Source: Thinopyrum elongatum (lineage: Eukaryota; Streptophyta; Magnoliopsida; Poales; Poaceae). From it: a stretch of 64,000 bases of DNA. Below are positions 33,190 through 42,798 of the stretch, piece after piece. Location of the stretch: NCBI GenBank assembly GCA_011799875.1, contig CM022299.1, positions 335,094,409 to 335,158,408 of the forward strand, in the 5' to 3' direction. The notes under the pieces were generated by a model that saw only the letters and a list, made by a program, of their open reading frames with translations, had not been told where the DNA came from and searched no databases. Position numbers and translations under genes: made by a program. The stretch's first letter is position 1; the number at the start of each line of letters is the position of its first letter.

Positions 33190-36100
33190 GTGATGTCCGT
33201 TGAAGGGTTAGGTATCCCTAGTACCGGCAAGAAGGTTAAAGCCGAAGCCCCCAGCAAGGAAGCTGCCGTGTGCTCTGACTGCCGGGAGGCCGCAGCTGCC
33301 GAGAAGGCCGGGAAAGGTGATGGGCCGTACTGCAAGATCCATCGGACTAAGGGCCACGACCTTCAAGAGTGTTATCAGGTTGAGCAGCTTGTCAAGAGAC
33401 AGAAAGCAGAGTATGAGAAGCATGATAAGGAAAAGGGACAGAATGTTGCCGGCGGTAAGGGTCGAGGCGGTGAAGTAAATCACCCCGGCACACCTCTTCG
33501 GAACAAAGGGAAACCCGCCAGGGATCGAGAGAAGGAAGCCTGCGATGATGACGGTGATGGAGGGGATGAAGAGGAAACCAGTGAGCAGGAGTTCCAGAAA
33601 GCCACTGACGCCCTGTGCATTGACGGGGGTGTGTCCCTGCACACCTCTCACCGCCAACTCAAACGGTGGGCGCGTGAGGTCAATGCCGTGGAACCAGCGC
33701 CAGGGGCCCAGAAACCACTCAAATGGTCACGCACGCCCATCATTTTTGACGAAGAGGATCATCCTAACCGCACCACCGCGGTAGGATGTTTGCCATTGTT
33801 GGTCTCTCCAACAATCCGCAACCTCAAGGTCACAAAGATGCTGGTGGACGGTGGGGCCAGGTTGAATCTGATTTCCCCAAAGGTTATCAGCAAGCTTCAG
33901 ATAGCAGAGAGTGAGCAAGGACCAGCAGAGTCAGACAGGAATCAGGACAGAGATGAGCACGGCAACGAGGGCAACCCCAAGGACACGGCAAGGAAAAAAG
34001 TGGTGCAGCGCCCAGTGTATTTCGTCAGCTCCCTGTTACAGGGGGCTAGATTGAGGTACTCTGGCGTGCAAAAATTGATCTTTGGCCTCATCATGGCCTC
34101 AAGGAAACTGCGCCACTATTTCCAAGCCCATGAGATCACGGTTGTCACTCACTTCCCGTTGCAAAGGATACTTCGGAACCCTGAGGCTACTGGCAGAATA
34201 GTGGAGTGGGCTTTGGAGTTATCCAGTTTTGGTCTGAAGTTTGAGAGCACATCAACAATCCAGAGCAGGGCATTGGTAGAGTTTATTGCAGAATGGACGC
34301 CAACCCCTGACAAGGAAATACCAGAAACAGCCATCCCCGGCAAGGAGGCGCCCCAAGAATGGATTATGTATTTCGATGGTGCCTTTTCCCTAGAAGGCGC
34401 AGGGGCTGGCGTGCTTCTCGTCGCTCCCTTCGGGGAACACTTGAAGTACGTCGTCCAGATGCATTTTGCCCGGGAAGAGGCAACCAACAATACAGCAGAG
34501 TATGAAGGGCTCCTTGCCGGGCTCAGGATTGCCACAGAGTTGGGAATCAAGAAACTGATCATTCGAGGAGACTCACAGCTTGTGGTGAGACAAGTCAACA
34601 AGGATTACCAAAGTCCATTGATGGAGGCATACGTTGAGGAAGTGAGAAGATTGGAGAAGCGCTTTGACGGGTTGCAAACAGAGCACATACCTCGTGCGGA
34701 AAACAGCATAGCTGGTCACCTGTCAAAGTGTGCTGCGCAAAAGCTTCCTGTGGAACCAGGAACTTTTGTTCTCCATCTTACTCAGCCCTCCGTATCCCCA
34801 GCAACAATGGCCCAGAAAAGGAGAAAGATGGACTCCGATAAGCCTCTCTCGGTAGAGCCGTCCGCTCCTGGCAGGGACCCTGCCGGAAACAACTCCTCGC
34901 AACTTGCCGGACCGCACCCTCCAGTCGAACCCATGGTCCCTGCGAACGAGGAATGTGCCCCCGTAGTTGAGGAGGTGCCGCTAGTCCTTGTTGCCGAGCC
35001 CCAGGCTCCAACTTGGGCAAGGCACATAGTCCACTTTCTCCAGACCGGAGAACTCCCCAATGACCAAGATGAGGCTGAAAGAGTAGCCCGGAGGGCTAGT
35101 ATGTACCAGTTTGTCGATGACACTCTGTACAGAAGGAGGCCCAACGGTGTGAAATTGAAGTGCATCTGTCGGGAAGAAGCGAAGGAACTGTTGGCTGAGA
35201 TACACAAAGGCATGTGCGGCTCCCACATTGGATCAAGGGCATTGGTTCGGAAAGCATTCCGGCAAGGATTCTATTGGCCCACAGCCCTCCAAGATGCGGT
35301 TGAGCTAGTCACCAAATGTGAAGCCTGTCAGTTCCATTCCAAGAAAATCCACCTGCCTGCCCAAGCTCTTCAGACAATCCCTTTATCATGGCCATTTTCA
35401 GTCTGGGGGCTCGATATCCTCGGCCCTTTCCCCCGAGCAATCGGGGGCTTTGAATTCTTGTTCGTTGCTATCGACAAGTTTACAAAGTGGCCGGAAGTTG
35501 CTGCCGTGAGAAAGGTGACTGCTCAATCAGCTATCAAGTTCTTGAAAGATTTGGTGTGTCGTTTCGGAATCCCGACAAGGATTATTACCGACAACGGCAC
35601 CCAATTCACGAGCCGCACCTTCATGCAATATGTTCATGCCCTCGAAAGCAAGATCTCGTTTACCTCTGTTGCACATCCCAGAAGCAACGGACAAGCTGAG
35701 AGGGCGAACGCTGAAGTGCTGCGGGGACTCAAAACAAGAACCTTTGATACGCTACAGAAGCACGGCAGGCGGTGGATTGATGAGCTGCCAGTAGTTCTAT
35801 GGTCCCTCAGAACGACACCAAATCGAGCTACCGGGCAGACTCCTTTTTCCCTGGTCTATGGGGTAGAAGTAGTTATCCCCACGAAACTCATTTACAGGTC
35901 GCCTCAAGTGCTTGCCTACGACGAAGTAGCGCAAGATCAGCACCGGTGTGACGACGCTGTGCTACTCGAGGAGAACCGTCTCCAGGCTGCTACGCGTGCT
36001 GCACGCTATCAGCAAGCCCTGTGTCGCTATCATAGCCGCAGGGTTCATGCTCGGTGTTTTGAGGAAGGCGACCTTGTCCTTAGGCGCGTTCAGTCCGCCA

Positions 36101-36249
36101 AGGGTACAAACAAGTTGACGCCGAAGTGGGAAGGCCCTTACCGGGTAGTACGAGTCACCAGACCTGGCGCAGTCCATCTGGAGACCGGAGATGGCATTCA
36201 ATTGCAAAACTCATGGAATATTGAGCATCTCCGTAAGTTCTACCCGTAA
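33190..36249 (+). CDS. Element F polyprotein: zinc knuckle, protease, RNase H, integrase (RT deleted)
   Basis: 1019-codon open frame. A zinc-knuckle-like C..H..H..C lies at residues about 48-61. The protease active site DGG begins at 220 (LVDGGARLNLIS). Then, where the rest of protease and about 450 residues of reverse transcriptase should be, a hydrophilic linker (about 235-270) leads directly into the end of the Ty3 RNase H/connection (from residue 271, VVQRPVYFVS). The archaeal-type RNase H follows with D396, E437 and D461, but the fourth acidic position is G509. Integrase: H2C2 module about 675-720, core D742, D801, E837 (DD35E), C-terminal domain about 950-1019. Integrase looks complete. 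The missing RT means it could move only with help. Whether this is a family trait or one deletion is unknown. Confidence 0.85.
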   Translation: MMSVEGLGIPSTGKKVKAEAPSKEAAVCSDCREAAAAEKAGKGDGPYCKIHRTKGHDLQECYQVEQLVKRQKAEYEKHDKEKGQNVAGGKGRGGEVNHPGTPLRNKGKPARDREKEACDDDGDGGDEEETSEQEFQKATDALCIDGGVSLHTSHRQLKRWAREVNAVEPAPGAQKPLKWSRTPIIFDEEDHPNRTTAVGCLPLLVSPTIRNLKVTKMLVDGGARLNLISPKVISKLQIAESEQGPAESDRNQDRDEHGNEGNPKDTARKKVVQRPVYFVSSLLQGARLRYSGVQKLIFGLIMASRKLRHYFQAHEITVVTHFPLQRILRNPEATGRIVEWALELSSFGLKFESTSTIQSRALVEFIAEWTPTPDKEIPETAIPGKEAPQEWIMYFDGAFSLEGAGAGVLLVAPFGEHLKYVVQMHFAREEATNNTAEYEGLLAGLRIATELGIKKLIIRGDSQLVVRQVNKDYQSPLMEAYVEEVRRLEKRFDGLQTEHIPRAENSIAGHLSKCAAQKLPVEPGTFVLHLTQPSVSPATMAQKRRKMDSDKPLSVEPSAPGRDPAGNNSSQLAGPHPPVEPMVPANEECAPVVEEVPLVLVAEPQAPTWARHIVHFLQTGELPNDQDEAERVARRASMYQFVDDTLYRRRPNGVKLKCICREEAKELLAEIHKGMCGSHIGSRALVRKAFRQGFYWPTALQDAVELVTKCEACQFHSKKIHLPAQALQTIPLSWPFSVWGLDILGPFPRAIGGFEFLFVAIDKFTKWPEVAAVRKVTAQSAIKFLKDLVCRFGIPTRIITDNGTQFTSRTFMQYVHALESKISFTSVAHPRSNGQAERANAEVLRGLKTRTFDTLQKHGRRWIDELPVVLWSLRTTPNRATGQTPFSLVYGVEVVIPTKLIYRSPQVLAYDEVAQDQHRCDDAVLLEENRLQAATRAARYQQALCRYHSRRVHARCFEEGDLVLRRVQSAKGTNKLTPKWEGPYRVVRVTRPGAVHLETGDGIQLQNSWNIEHLRKFYP

Positions 36250-37423
36250 GGCGCGGCTGTCGGGCCCTGCCCGGCAGCCACCCTTTTGTATAGGCCTTGC
36301 CTCAGTTGCATGTAACCCCTTGTATAAAGCCAGGCGATGACCCTGAGCACCAGAGAAATAAATGAAGCGCTGGGGGGCCCCCGACCAAGTTGCATGCATG
36401 CATGAGCATTTCAAGAGCATTTGCATAAGCATTTCATGAGCATTTGCATATGCATATAGATAGGATCGCATCCTGCATCATTCTCATCTGCATAAAGCTG
36501 CAGGTTCCTGCCGTGAGCTTGGTTTCTGCAAGAAGATGGGGAAATAAACCAGCGCTGCGATCCCCGACAAGCCAAACAGATAAGTTCTACCTCATGTCCA
36601 TAAGTGTTCTGTAAGCTAAAACTTGTGCATAAGAAAACCCCGCCACTCTTCGAAACTTAGGTGCTCCCATCCTTCGCTCGAACATTGCTTCGGCCAGGAT
36701 GGTCGTAGTGGCCTTTGATGAAAAGAAGTTGGCAGGGGGCTGGTCCCTCTATTCCTTGCCCGGTAGGCTCAGTTCTCCGGCAACGAAAAAAGGGTACCGG
36801 CAGGATAGCCTGCCGGGGAAAACTCGTTTATTTAAAATAAAGAGGCATTTCACCTCTGCGTGGACATATACATGCACGGGTTCTCGGCAAGGTTCATCTT
36901 TTTCATTAATATGCTGGTCATACAAGTACAAACCTTACAGAACACAGACGTGGACTCGAGAGATTACATTATTTGAACTAAAATTTGGCAAGTGCCGGCA
37001 AGTTTAAGATTAAAAAAAGATAAGTGCCCCGTGATGCCCTTTCTTGTCCCTCTCCTCCTAGGCACAACAGTTGAAGGTGAGGGGGGGTAAAAGGAGTGCC
37101 TGGACAGAAGCCCAGCCCATTCCCATCGGGCTCCGGGAGAGGTAGCCTGACGGGGACGGGAGAGCACCGGGGAACGCGTCGATGGAGAGCACGATGGAGG
37201 CAACCCGTCAACCACCACCACCAAGGCCAGTAGGACACGGCAGGGCTAACGGAGCTGCAGTCCGAGAGGAAGCCTGTCGGGGTCTAGCTGGAAGACTGCT
37301 GGAGGACGCCGGGCGGCACCATCCCACCCCTGCATCCAACTCCCCGGCAAATCACCTTGCCGGGAAGGAGAGGCAGGTGCAGATGATGGTGCTGTCACCT
37401 GATGAAGATGGTGCGGGCGACGC
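36250..37423 (+). other. Element F 3' region before the antisense ORF
   Basis: No plus-strand gene. A short repetitive patch at 36400-36455 alternates GAGCATTTGCATAA and GCATTTCAT. The region contains CCGGCAGG-type words that resemble its LTR. Confidence 0.5.
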
Positions 37424-37873
37424 TCAGCCGGAGTCAGAGTCGTCGCCCTCCCGGGCGCTGCTGTCGTCATCGCCGTCACTGTCCTCCTTGTCACTTTCAC
37501 TCGAGGAGGAGCTTTCGTCGTCGGTCGAGCTCTCCACGCCGCACCCTAAGCGAGCTCCTGAGCTCTCGAAGATCTTGACGGAGAGCAGGCCGCTCTCCAT
37601 TAATTTGAACTGGAGAACGTGCCCCTCCAAAAATCTATGGGCACGAGCAAAGGTCTTCCAATCACGGCGGAGGTACATCACATGAGGAGCAGGGAAGTCG
37701 ACATCAACCCACATGCCTCCGTTCCCACAGCCCCTCATGTGCAACCTCAGAGCGCGTGGTTGTTCGAGCTCCATTTCCCATGCGAATGGAGTAGGGAGGC
37801 GAAGATGGCCACATGGGGGTTTGTACAGCCTGATGATGAACTCTCGAGGCTGATCTCCGACGTGGCCATCCAT
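37424..37873 (-). CDS. Antisense B3-domain-like ORF in element F
   Basis: On the minus strand an uninterrupted frame has its first ATG at 37873 and stops at 37424 (149 codons). Residues about 10-105 resemble a plant B3 DNA-binding domain: an initial FIIRLYKPP strand, GGMWVDVDFP, the typical W.tFa..h.l..GhvLqFkl (WKTFARAHRFLEGHVLQFKL) and a final LLSVKIF strand. The tail is Ser/Glu/Asp-rich and acidic. The frame stays open upstream of the ATG without another ATG, so an upstream exon is possible. A TATAAAAG box lies on the same strand at 38155-38148, about 275 bases upstream. Tat-type elements are known to carry antisense ORFs between pol and the 3' LTR; a B3-like one would be a captured host domain. 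Confidence 0.65.
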   Translation of the reverse strand: MDGHVGDQPREFIIRLYKPPCGHLRLPTPFAWEMELEQPRALRLHMRGCGNGGMWVDVDFPAPHVMYLRRDWKTFARAHRFLEGHVLQFKLMESGLLSVKIFESSGARLGCGVESSTDDESSSSSESDKEDSDGDDDSSAREGDDSDSG

Positions 37874-38147
37874 TGGAGGAAGGGCCGCCGGCGGGGGCGC
37901 GGCCAAGACATCGCCCCGTCCTTCTCTTCCGCGAGCGCCGTGGTGACCTCAGCCTCGCCCCCTCCCTCCCCCTCTCGCTGTGGGCTCCGCTATCACGGGA
38001 TCAGGAGGAGGGGGATGCGCTGTCGAGTAGAAGCCCTCGTCGCCGCCGCTGGAGTACCGCTGCGCCCTCGTCCTCTCACCGTGGTGAGTGAAAAGAGATA
38101 GCGGAAAGGGGGAAGAGGTGTGAATGAAAAAGCACTGCTCTTGCCCC

Positions 38148-38155
38148 CTTTTATA
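38148..38155 (-). promoter_or_regulatory. TATA box for the antisense ORF of element F
   Basis: TATAAAAG on the minus strand followed by a C/T-rich leader with no ATG in the coding frame until 37873. The position fits a TATA box. Confidence 0.5.
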
Positions 38156-38625
38156 GAAGGACGGAGCAGGGGGCTGGCCTCTTGCGCAGGAAATGGCCAC
38201 CCCATTCCCCCAATGCGGCCTCCCTACGCCTTCTGTGGCCCAAAGAATCAAGGCCGACCCTCTGCCCCAACCATCGGCGCCTGGTTCTCAACCATGGCAC
38301 TCGTCCCCGCGCTCTCCGCATCCACCACCTACCACAAACAATGCATGCAGAACACGTGGCAGGTGCGTGTGAAGCAGGAAGCAAGTGGGATGGCAGTTTC
38401 CGCCCCGTGATCGTGGGACGTGGGCAATCCATGGGCCACGATCCAAGTTTTCCGCAGCATTGCGCATGGCGCGCGGGAAAACCGGAAACTGGCCCAGAAT
38501 CAAGACTAATGAAGAAGCAAAGAGGACTCCAAGAGGCCAGCCTCTTCAGCGCCCCTGCCTGTGCACTAATTAGGACCTACCCCGACGACGCTCGGCAGCG
38601 CGATCGGGGCAGGCCCGGGGGCTTC

Positions 38626-39546
38626 TGTCGGTGCAACAAACCCTGGGTCTGTTGCCCGGACTGTGCACATGCACGAGGACAAGATTACAACACCGAGGCC
38701 ATGCCAAGATACAAGAGATCAAGATCTTCGAAGAACCAACATGCAGATTAAGAGGACCAAGGCCAAGATAGAGAAGCTAGATACCACCAGAAGAAAAGCC
38801 TCCCTTGCCGGGCAGGCGAGCCTGGCAAGGACAGGGACTCCCCCGGAAGAAAACGTTCAAGACGTCCCGGCAGGGCCTGCCGGGACTCGCGAAGACAGAG
38901 CCACCTCACCAAGCCATCTCACCACGACCCACGTCGTTAATCAATGCGGTGTCAAGCCGCAAAGTGAGTAAGTGGCAGCCATTCGCCACATGGTGGCCTC
39001 TTCCCACAGATAATACCTACAGGTGACACCCGTCCTGCGACGTGTCGAGCAAGCAGGCATGGAGCTGGCAAGACAAGCCCGGCAAGGCCTGCCGGGCAAG
39101 CAACGATATGACGTTGAGCGGTGCATTTAATGCGCCCTGTCAGCCTGCAGGATTAGGTATGATAGCACTGTTTGCTATCTTATCAGTGCATAATGACTAT
39201 TTTGCCATTGTGGTGACCCCTTGATCTATAAAAGGAGGCCCATGGCAACCATAGAAGGGGTTGGAAACTGGAACACCCACCCACTCATACGCGCATAGCC
39301 ACTGCCTCTCCTAAGGCGAGCCTGCCGGGAAAGTGTACTACGCTCGACCACACTTTTCCACCATCAATCCACCAAAGTAGGAGTAGGGTTTTACGCCTCG
39401 CGGTGGCCCGAACCTGGGTAAAATTGCCTGTGTGATCTCCGCCGCGCTGCCCCACGTTCTTCTGCTCTTTGTGCAATGTGACATCCCCCCTGCCGAACCA
39501 GCAAAGGGGCCCTTGGCCCCATAGGTGGTCGTGGTTTCCCACGACA
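38626..39546 (+). mobile_element. 3' LTR of element F
   Basis: 921 bp, TGTCGGTGCAAC to CCCACGACA, preceded by GGCCCGGGGGCTTC (purine-tract position). TATAAAAG box at 39227-39234. Most differences from the 5' LTR are C/T or G/A. Confidence 0.9.
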
Positions 39547-39890
39547 ATCATGAAACTTGGCATGGTGTTATGACATAGCACCAACACGCTGTGGTAAAAA
39601 AATTAGTCCAATTTGGGACAAGTTTTGGTACAAACTTCCTACAAACTGGAGCTTCTCTCAAAAAGGCTCATGGTTCCGAGAGGGAACTTGTCACCTATGT
39701 GTGCGAAACGACATACCCTGTCTCTTCCCGCCTTGATTTATTTTACAGAGGCAACATGCAACTATAGGAGCATCGTCCTAAAAATATGAAATTATTTAGG
39801 GTTCATTTTGCCTTTTTATACATTATTTGAGTTTTCTAGGCATTTTGGAACATACTTTGGTGTGTGCAAAGGTCATGTGTGTACTAGCCA
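39547..39890. repeat. R500-type unit in CACTA-1 (right part)
   Basis: Continues the unit interrupted at 30523: GAAACTTGGCATGGTGTTATG, CTCATGGTTCCGAGAGGGAA, TTTTATACATTATTTGAGTT. Confidence 0.75.
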
Positions 39891-39929
39891 CCTATGTAAT
39901 TGGATGTTCAATCTGTTTATGGAATCAAG

Positions 39930-40567
39930 TCCTTATAAGTTATAAGTACATATGCTGTTGTTCCGTGTGCAATGACATCGCACACGGACCATACTAGGAA
40001 ACCCGTCGGTGATGATTTCATCAATCGCTGACAATTGTATACCACCAAGCGTTTGCCCACAACACACACGGCTTATTAGCATCAATCGTCTGTATTATTA
40101 TCGGTCTTCGCACACATTTCTGATTACAGACATGTTTGCCGCATATCACACACATCTTGTTAAATTGAACTATTTCTGTTCTCTTGGCTCAAAGCAAACA
40201 GTTCATCCGAGTCAATCGTATGTCGTATATCGCACGCACCTTGATATGGCTGACCATTTCTTTTGTGTTGCCTAATCACAAACAGTTCATCCGAGTGAAC
40301 TGTATGCCGTATATCGCACACGCCTTCATCTGGCTGCCCATTTCTGTTGTTCTGCCTCATCACAAATAGTTCATTGAACTGAACCGTATGCCCCGCAACG
40401 CACACACAACTAAAATCTGAACCGTGTTTGATGTATCCGCCATCGCAAACATTTTGCACCTTTTTTGACGGGTTTTTTACATCACCGTTTGCGATTAATG
40501 CATCGCACATAGTTTCGTCGAAGGGTCTCTGATCGTAGTGTCGCGTTAGCAGCATCCTGCAGTAGTG
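39930..40567. repeat. Right subterminal repeats and terminus of CACTA-1
   Basis: The motif AAACAGTTCATCCGAGT recurs at 40197 and 40280 with a variant at 40364, a period of 83-84 bp. It ends AGCATCCTGCAGTAGTG. The same layout ends CACTA-2. The minus-strand ORF over it (131 codons) only reflects the 84-bp period. Confidence 0.75.
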
Positions 40568-40659
40568 ACGGTTGGTGATAATAAACTATGCACGGTCAAC
40601 TTGATTTTTCGTCTTGATTTGAAATACATAATTGGGTCACAGTGGCAAAGGAGGGTGTT

Positions 40660-42560
40660 TGAATTGCTAGAACTTTTATCTGCAGTGAACATGCAACTAT
40701 AGATGTGTCATAAAAAAATTGGAATTATTCAGGGTTCGTTTGGACATTTTTATACATTAACTTGGTTTTCTAGGCATTTCAGATGCACAATTCAAAATTA
40801 AACTACATGCACATGCTCCGATGCACCAAAATGGGTTGTAAAATCATATACGTATCCATGGGTTGATCCTTATGTCCCGTGCAAGAAATGGTGATGAATT
40901 TCAAACACCTCGGCACTGTGGCTCGCCGGCAAACATTGAGATACTTGGTTTTGAAATTCTAGTAAATCCAAAACTCATCTGAAATTCATGAACCTTGGCA
41001 TGCTATCATGGAATGGCATCGGCATGGTGTGGTAAAAAAATTGTCCCATTTGGGGTAGGTTTTGGTATAAGCTTCTCACAAACCAGAGCTTCACACAAGA
41101 AGCCTCATGGTTCCGGTAGGGAACGTGTCACCTTTGTGGACGAAACGATATTCGTTGCCTCTTCTTGCTTTCAATTTTTTTCTGGTGTCAACATGGAACA
41201 ACAGGAGTGTGTTAAATTTTGGAAATTTTCAGGGTTCGTTTGGACATTTTTATACATTAACTGAGTTTTCTAGGCATTTATGTGCATAATTCAATTTTGA
41301 ACTACAGGCACATGCTCCAGTGCATAAAAATGGGTTGAAAAATCAAATGTGTGTCCTTGGTTGCATGCTTAGGTCCCATGCAAGAAATGGGAATGAATGT
41401 CAAACACCTCGGCACCATCGCTTGGCCACACACATTGAGATACATGGTTTTAAAATTCTAGTAAATCCAAAACTCGTCTGAAATTCATGAAACTTGGCAT
41501 GCTATCATGGAATGGCATCAACATGTTGTGGTAAAAAAATGTCCCATTTGGGGCAGGTTTTGATATAAGCTTCTCACAAACCAGAGCTTCTCACAACAAG
41601 CCTCATGGTTCCGGTAGGGAACGTGTCACCTTTGTGGATGAAACGATATTCGTTGCCTCTTCTTGCTTTCAAATTTTTTCTGGTGTCAACATAGAACAAC
41701 AGGAGAGTCGTGTTAAATTTTGGAATTTTTTGAGGTTCGTTTGGACATTTTTATACATTAAATGAGTTTTCTATGCATTTATGTGCATAATTCAAATTTG
41801 AACTACAGGCACATGCTCCAGTGCATAAAAATGGGTTGAAAAAACAAATGTGGGATCCTTGGTTGCATGCTTAGGTCCCATGCAAGAAATGGGAATGAAT
41901 GTCAAACACCTCGGCACCGTCGCTTGGCTGCAAACATTGAGATACATGGTTTTAAAATTCTAGTAAATCCAAAACTTGTCTGAAATTCATGAAACTTGGC
42001 ATGGTATCATGGAACAGCATCAACATGCTGTGGTGAAAAAATTATCCCATTTGGGGCAGGTTTGGGTATAAGCTTCTCACAAACCAGAGCTTCTCACAAC
42101 AAGCCTCATGGTTCCAGTAGGGAATGTGCCTCCTTCATGGATGAAATGATATTCGTTGCCTCCTCTTGCTTTCAAATTTTGTCCTAGTGGCAACATAGAG
42201 CAACAGGAGTGTCGTGTTAAAATTTGGAATTTTTCGGGGTTCGTTTGGACATTTTTATACATTAACTGAGTTTCCTAGACATTTTATGTGCATAATTCAA
42301 ATTTGAACTACAGGCACATGGTCCAGTGCAGAAAAATGGTTCAAAAATCAAATGTGTGTCCTTGGGTGCATGCTTAGGTCCCATGCAAGAAATAGGAATA
42401 AATTTCAAACACCAGGGCACCGTTGCTTGTCGGCAAAATGTTGAGATAATTTGTTTTTAAATTCTAGTAAATCCAAAACTCGTCTGAACTCCATGAAACT
42501 TGGCATGCTATCATGGAATGGCACCCGACATGTTGTGGTATTTTTTGTGTCCAATTTGAG
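40660..42560. repeat. Tandem array of about 500-bp units (R500) in CACTA-2
   Basis: The marker CTTGGCATGCTATCATGGAA recurs (with small changes) at about 40995, 41493, 41996 and 42499, a period of 499-503 bp. Each unit carries GGTTCCGGTAGGGAACGTGTC, GGACATTTTTATACATTAA and CATGCAAGAAATGGGAATGA. Short repeated ORFs (60-89 codons) in the array follow the period and are not called. Confidence 0.9.
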
Positions 42561-42659
42561 AGAAGGCGCACTCGAATCAATAGCCAACAAAGGCATTTTG
42601 AAACAAATAGCTGCCACCTTATCATCTCAAACGTTTGTATAATTTAAATCATGGGCATT

Positions 42660-42798
42660 CTGTTAACCATTCACGTGACAACACGCATCACACTTTTAAT
42701 GGCTAGGAGGTGCTGTGTGGACACCTGCTTGAGTAGACGGGAGGCGTGTGAGCACAGTCCGCTGCGCAGGCTGACCGGGAGGCATGCAAGCTGTCCTC
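42660..42798. other. CACTA-2 GC-rich segment, left part
   Basis: Matches 27410-27600 (GCGCAGGCTGACCGGGAGGC). Interrupted at 42798 by element G and continued at 50163. Confidence 0.55.

Larger units (their letters stand above)
30524..39546 (+). mobile_element. Element F: complete Tat/Retand-like Ty3/gypsy element lacking reverse transcriptase
   Basis: 9023 bp with two LTRs (30524-31445, 38626-39546) and a 5-bp target duplication ATCAT (30519-30523, 39547-39551). The flanks join into one continuous R500 unit. Internal order: primer site, gag, zinc knuckle, protease, end of RNase H, second (archaeal-type) RNase H, integrase, 3' region with an antisense B3-like ORF. The second RNase H is the mark of the Tat/Retand group. 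About 30 differences between the LTRs by hand count, some 3.3 percent; with 1.3e-8 substitutions per site per year that is about 1.3 million years. Confidence 0.9.
20058..40567. mobile_element. CACTA-1: gene-carrying CACTA transposon nested in CACTA-2
   Basis: Left end CACTGGTACAGTGAGGTG (20058), right end reverse-complementing to CACTACTGCAGGATGCTG (40567), both flanked by ACG (20055-20057 and 40568-40570). The ends agree at CACT, CAG and scattered positions only, so the left terminus is less certain than the right one. Inside lie subterminal repeats at both ends, minus-strand genes, a tandem array, plus-strand gene sequences and the complete retrotransposon F. Without F it is about 11.5 kb. 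Its right 650 bp resemble the right end of CACTA-2, so both belong to one family. No transposase domain is recognisable, so it is probably non-autonomous. Confidence 0.65.

Noticed and set aside
37182..37685. 167-codon plus-strand ORF in element F
   Set aside because: Complementary to the B3-like ORF; low-complexity Ser-rich reading of its acidic tail.
40160..40555. 131-codon minus-strand ORF
   Set aside because: It translates the 84-bp subterminal repeats of CACTA-1 and has the same period; no protein is implied.
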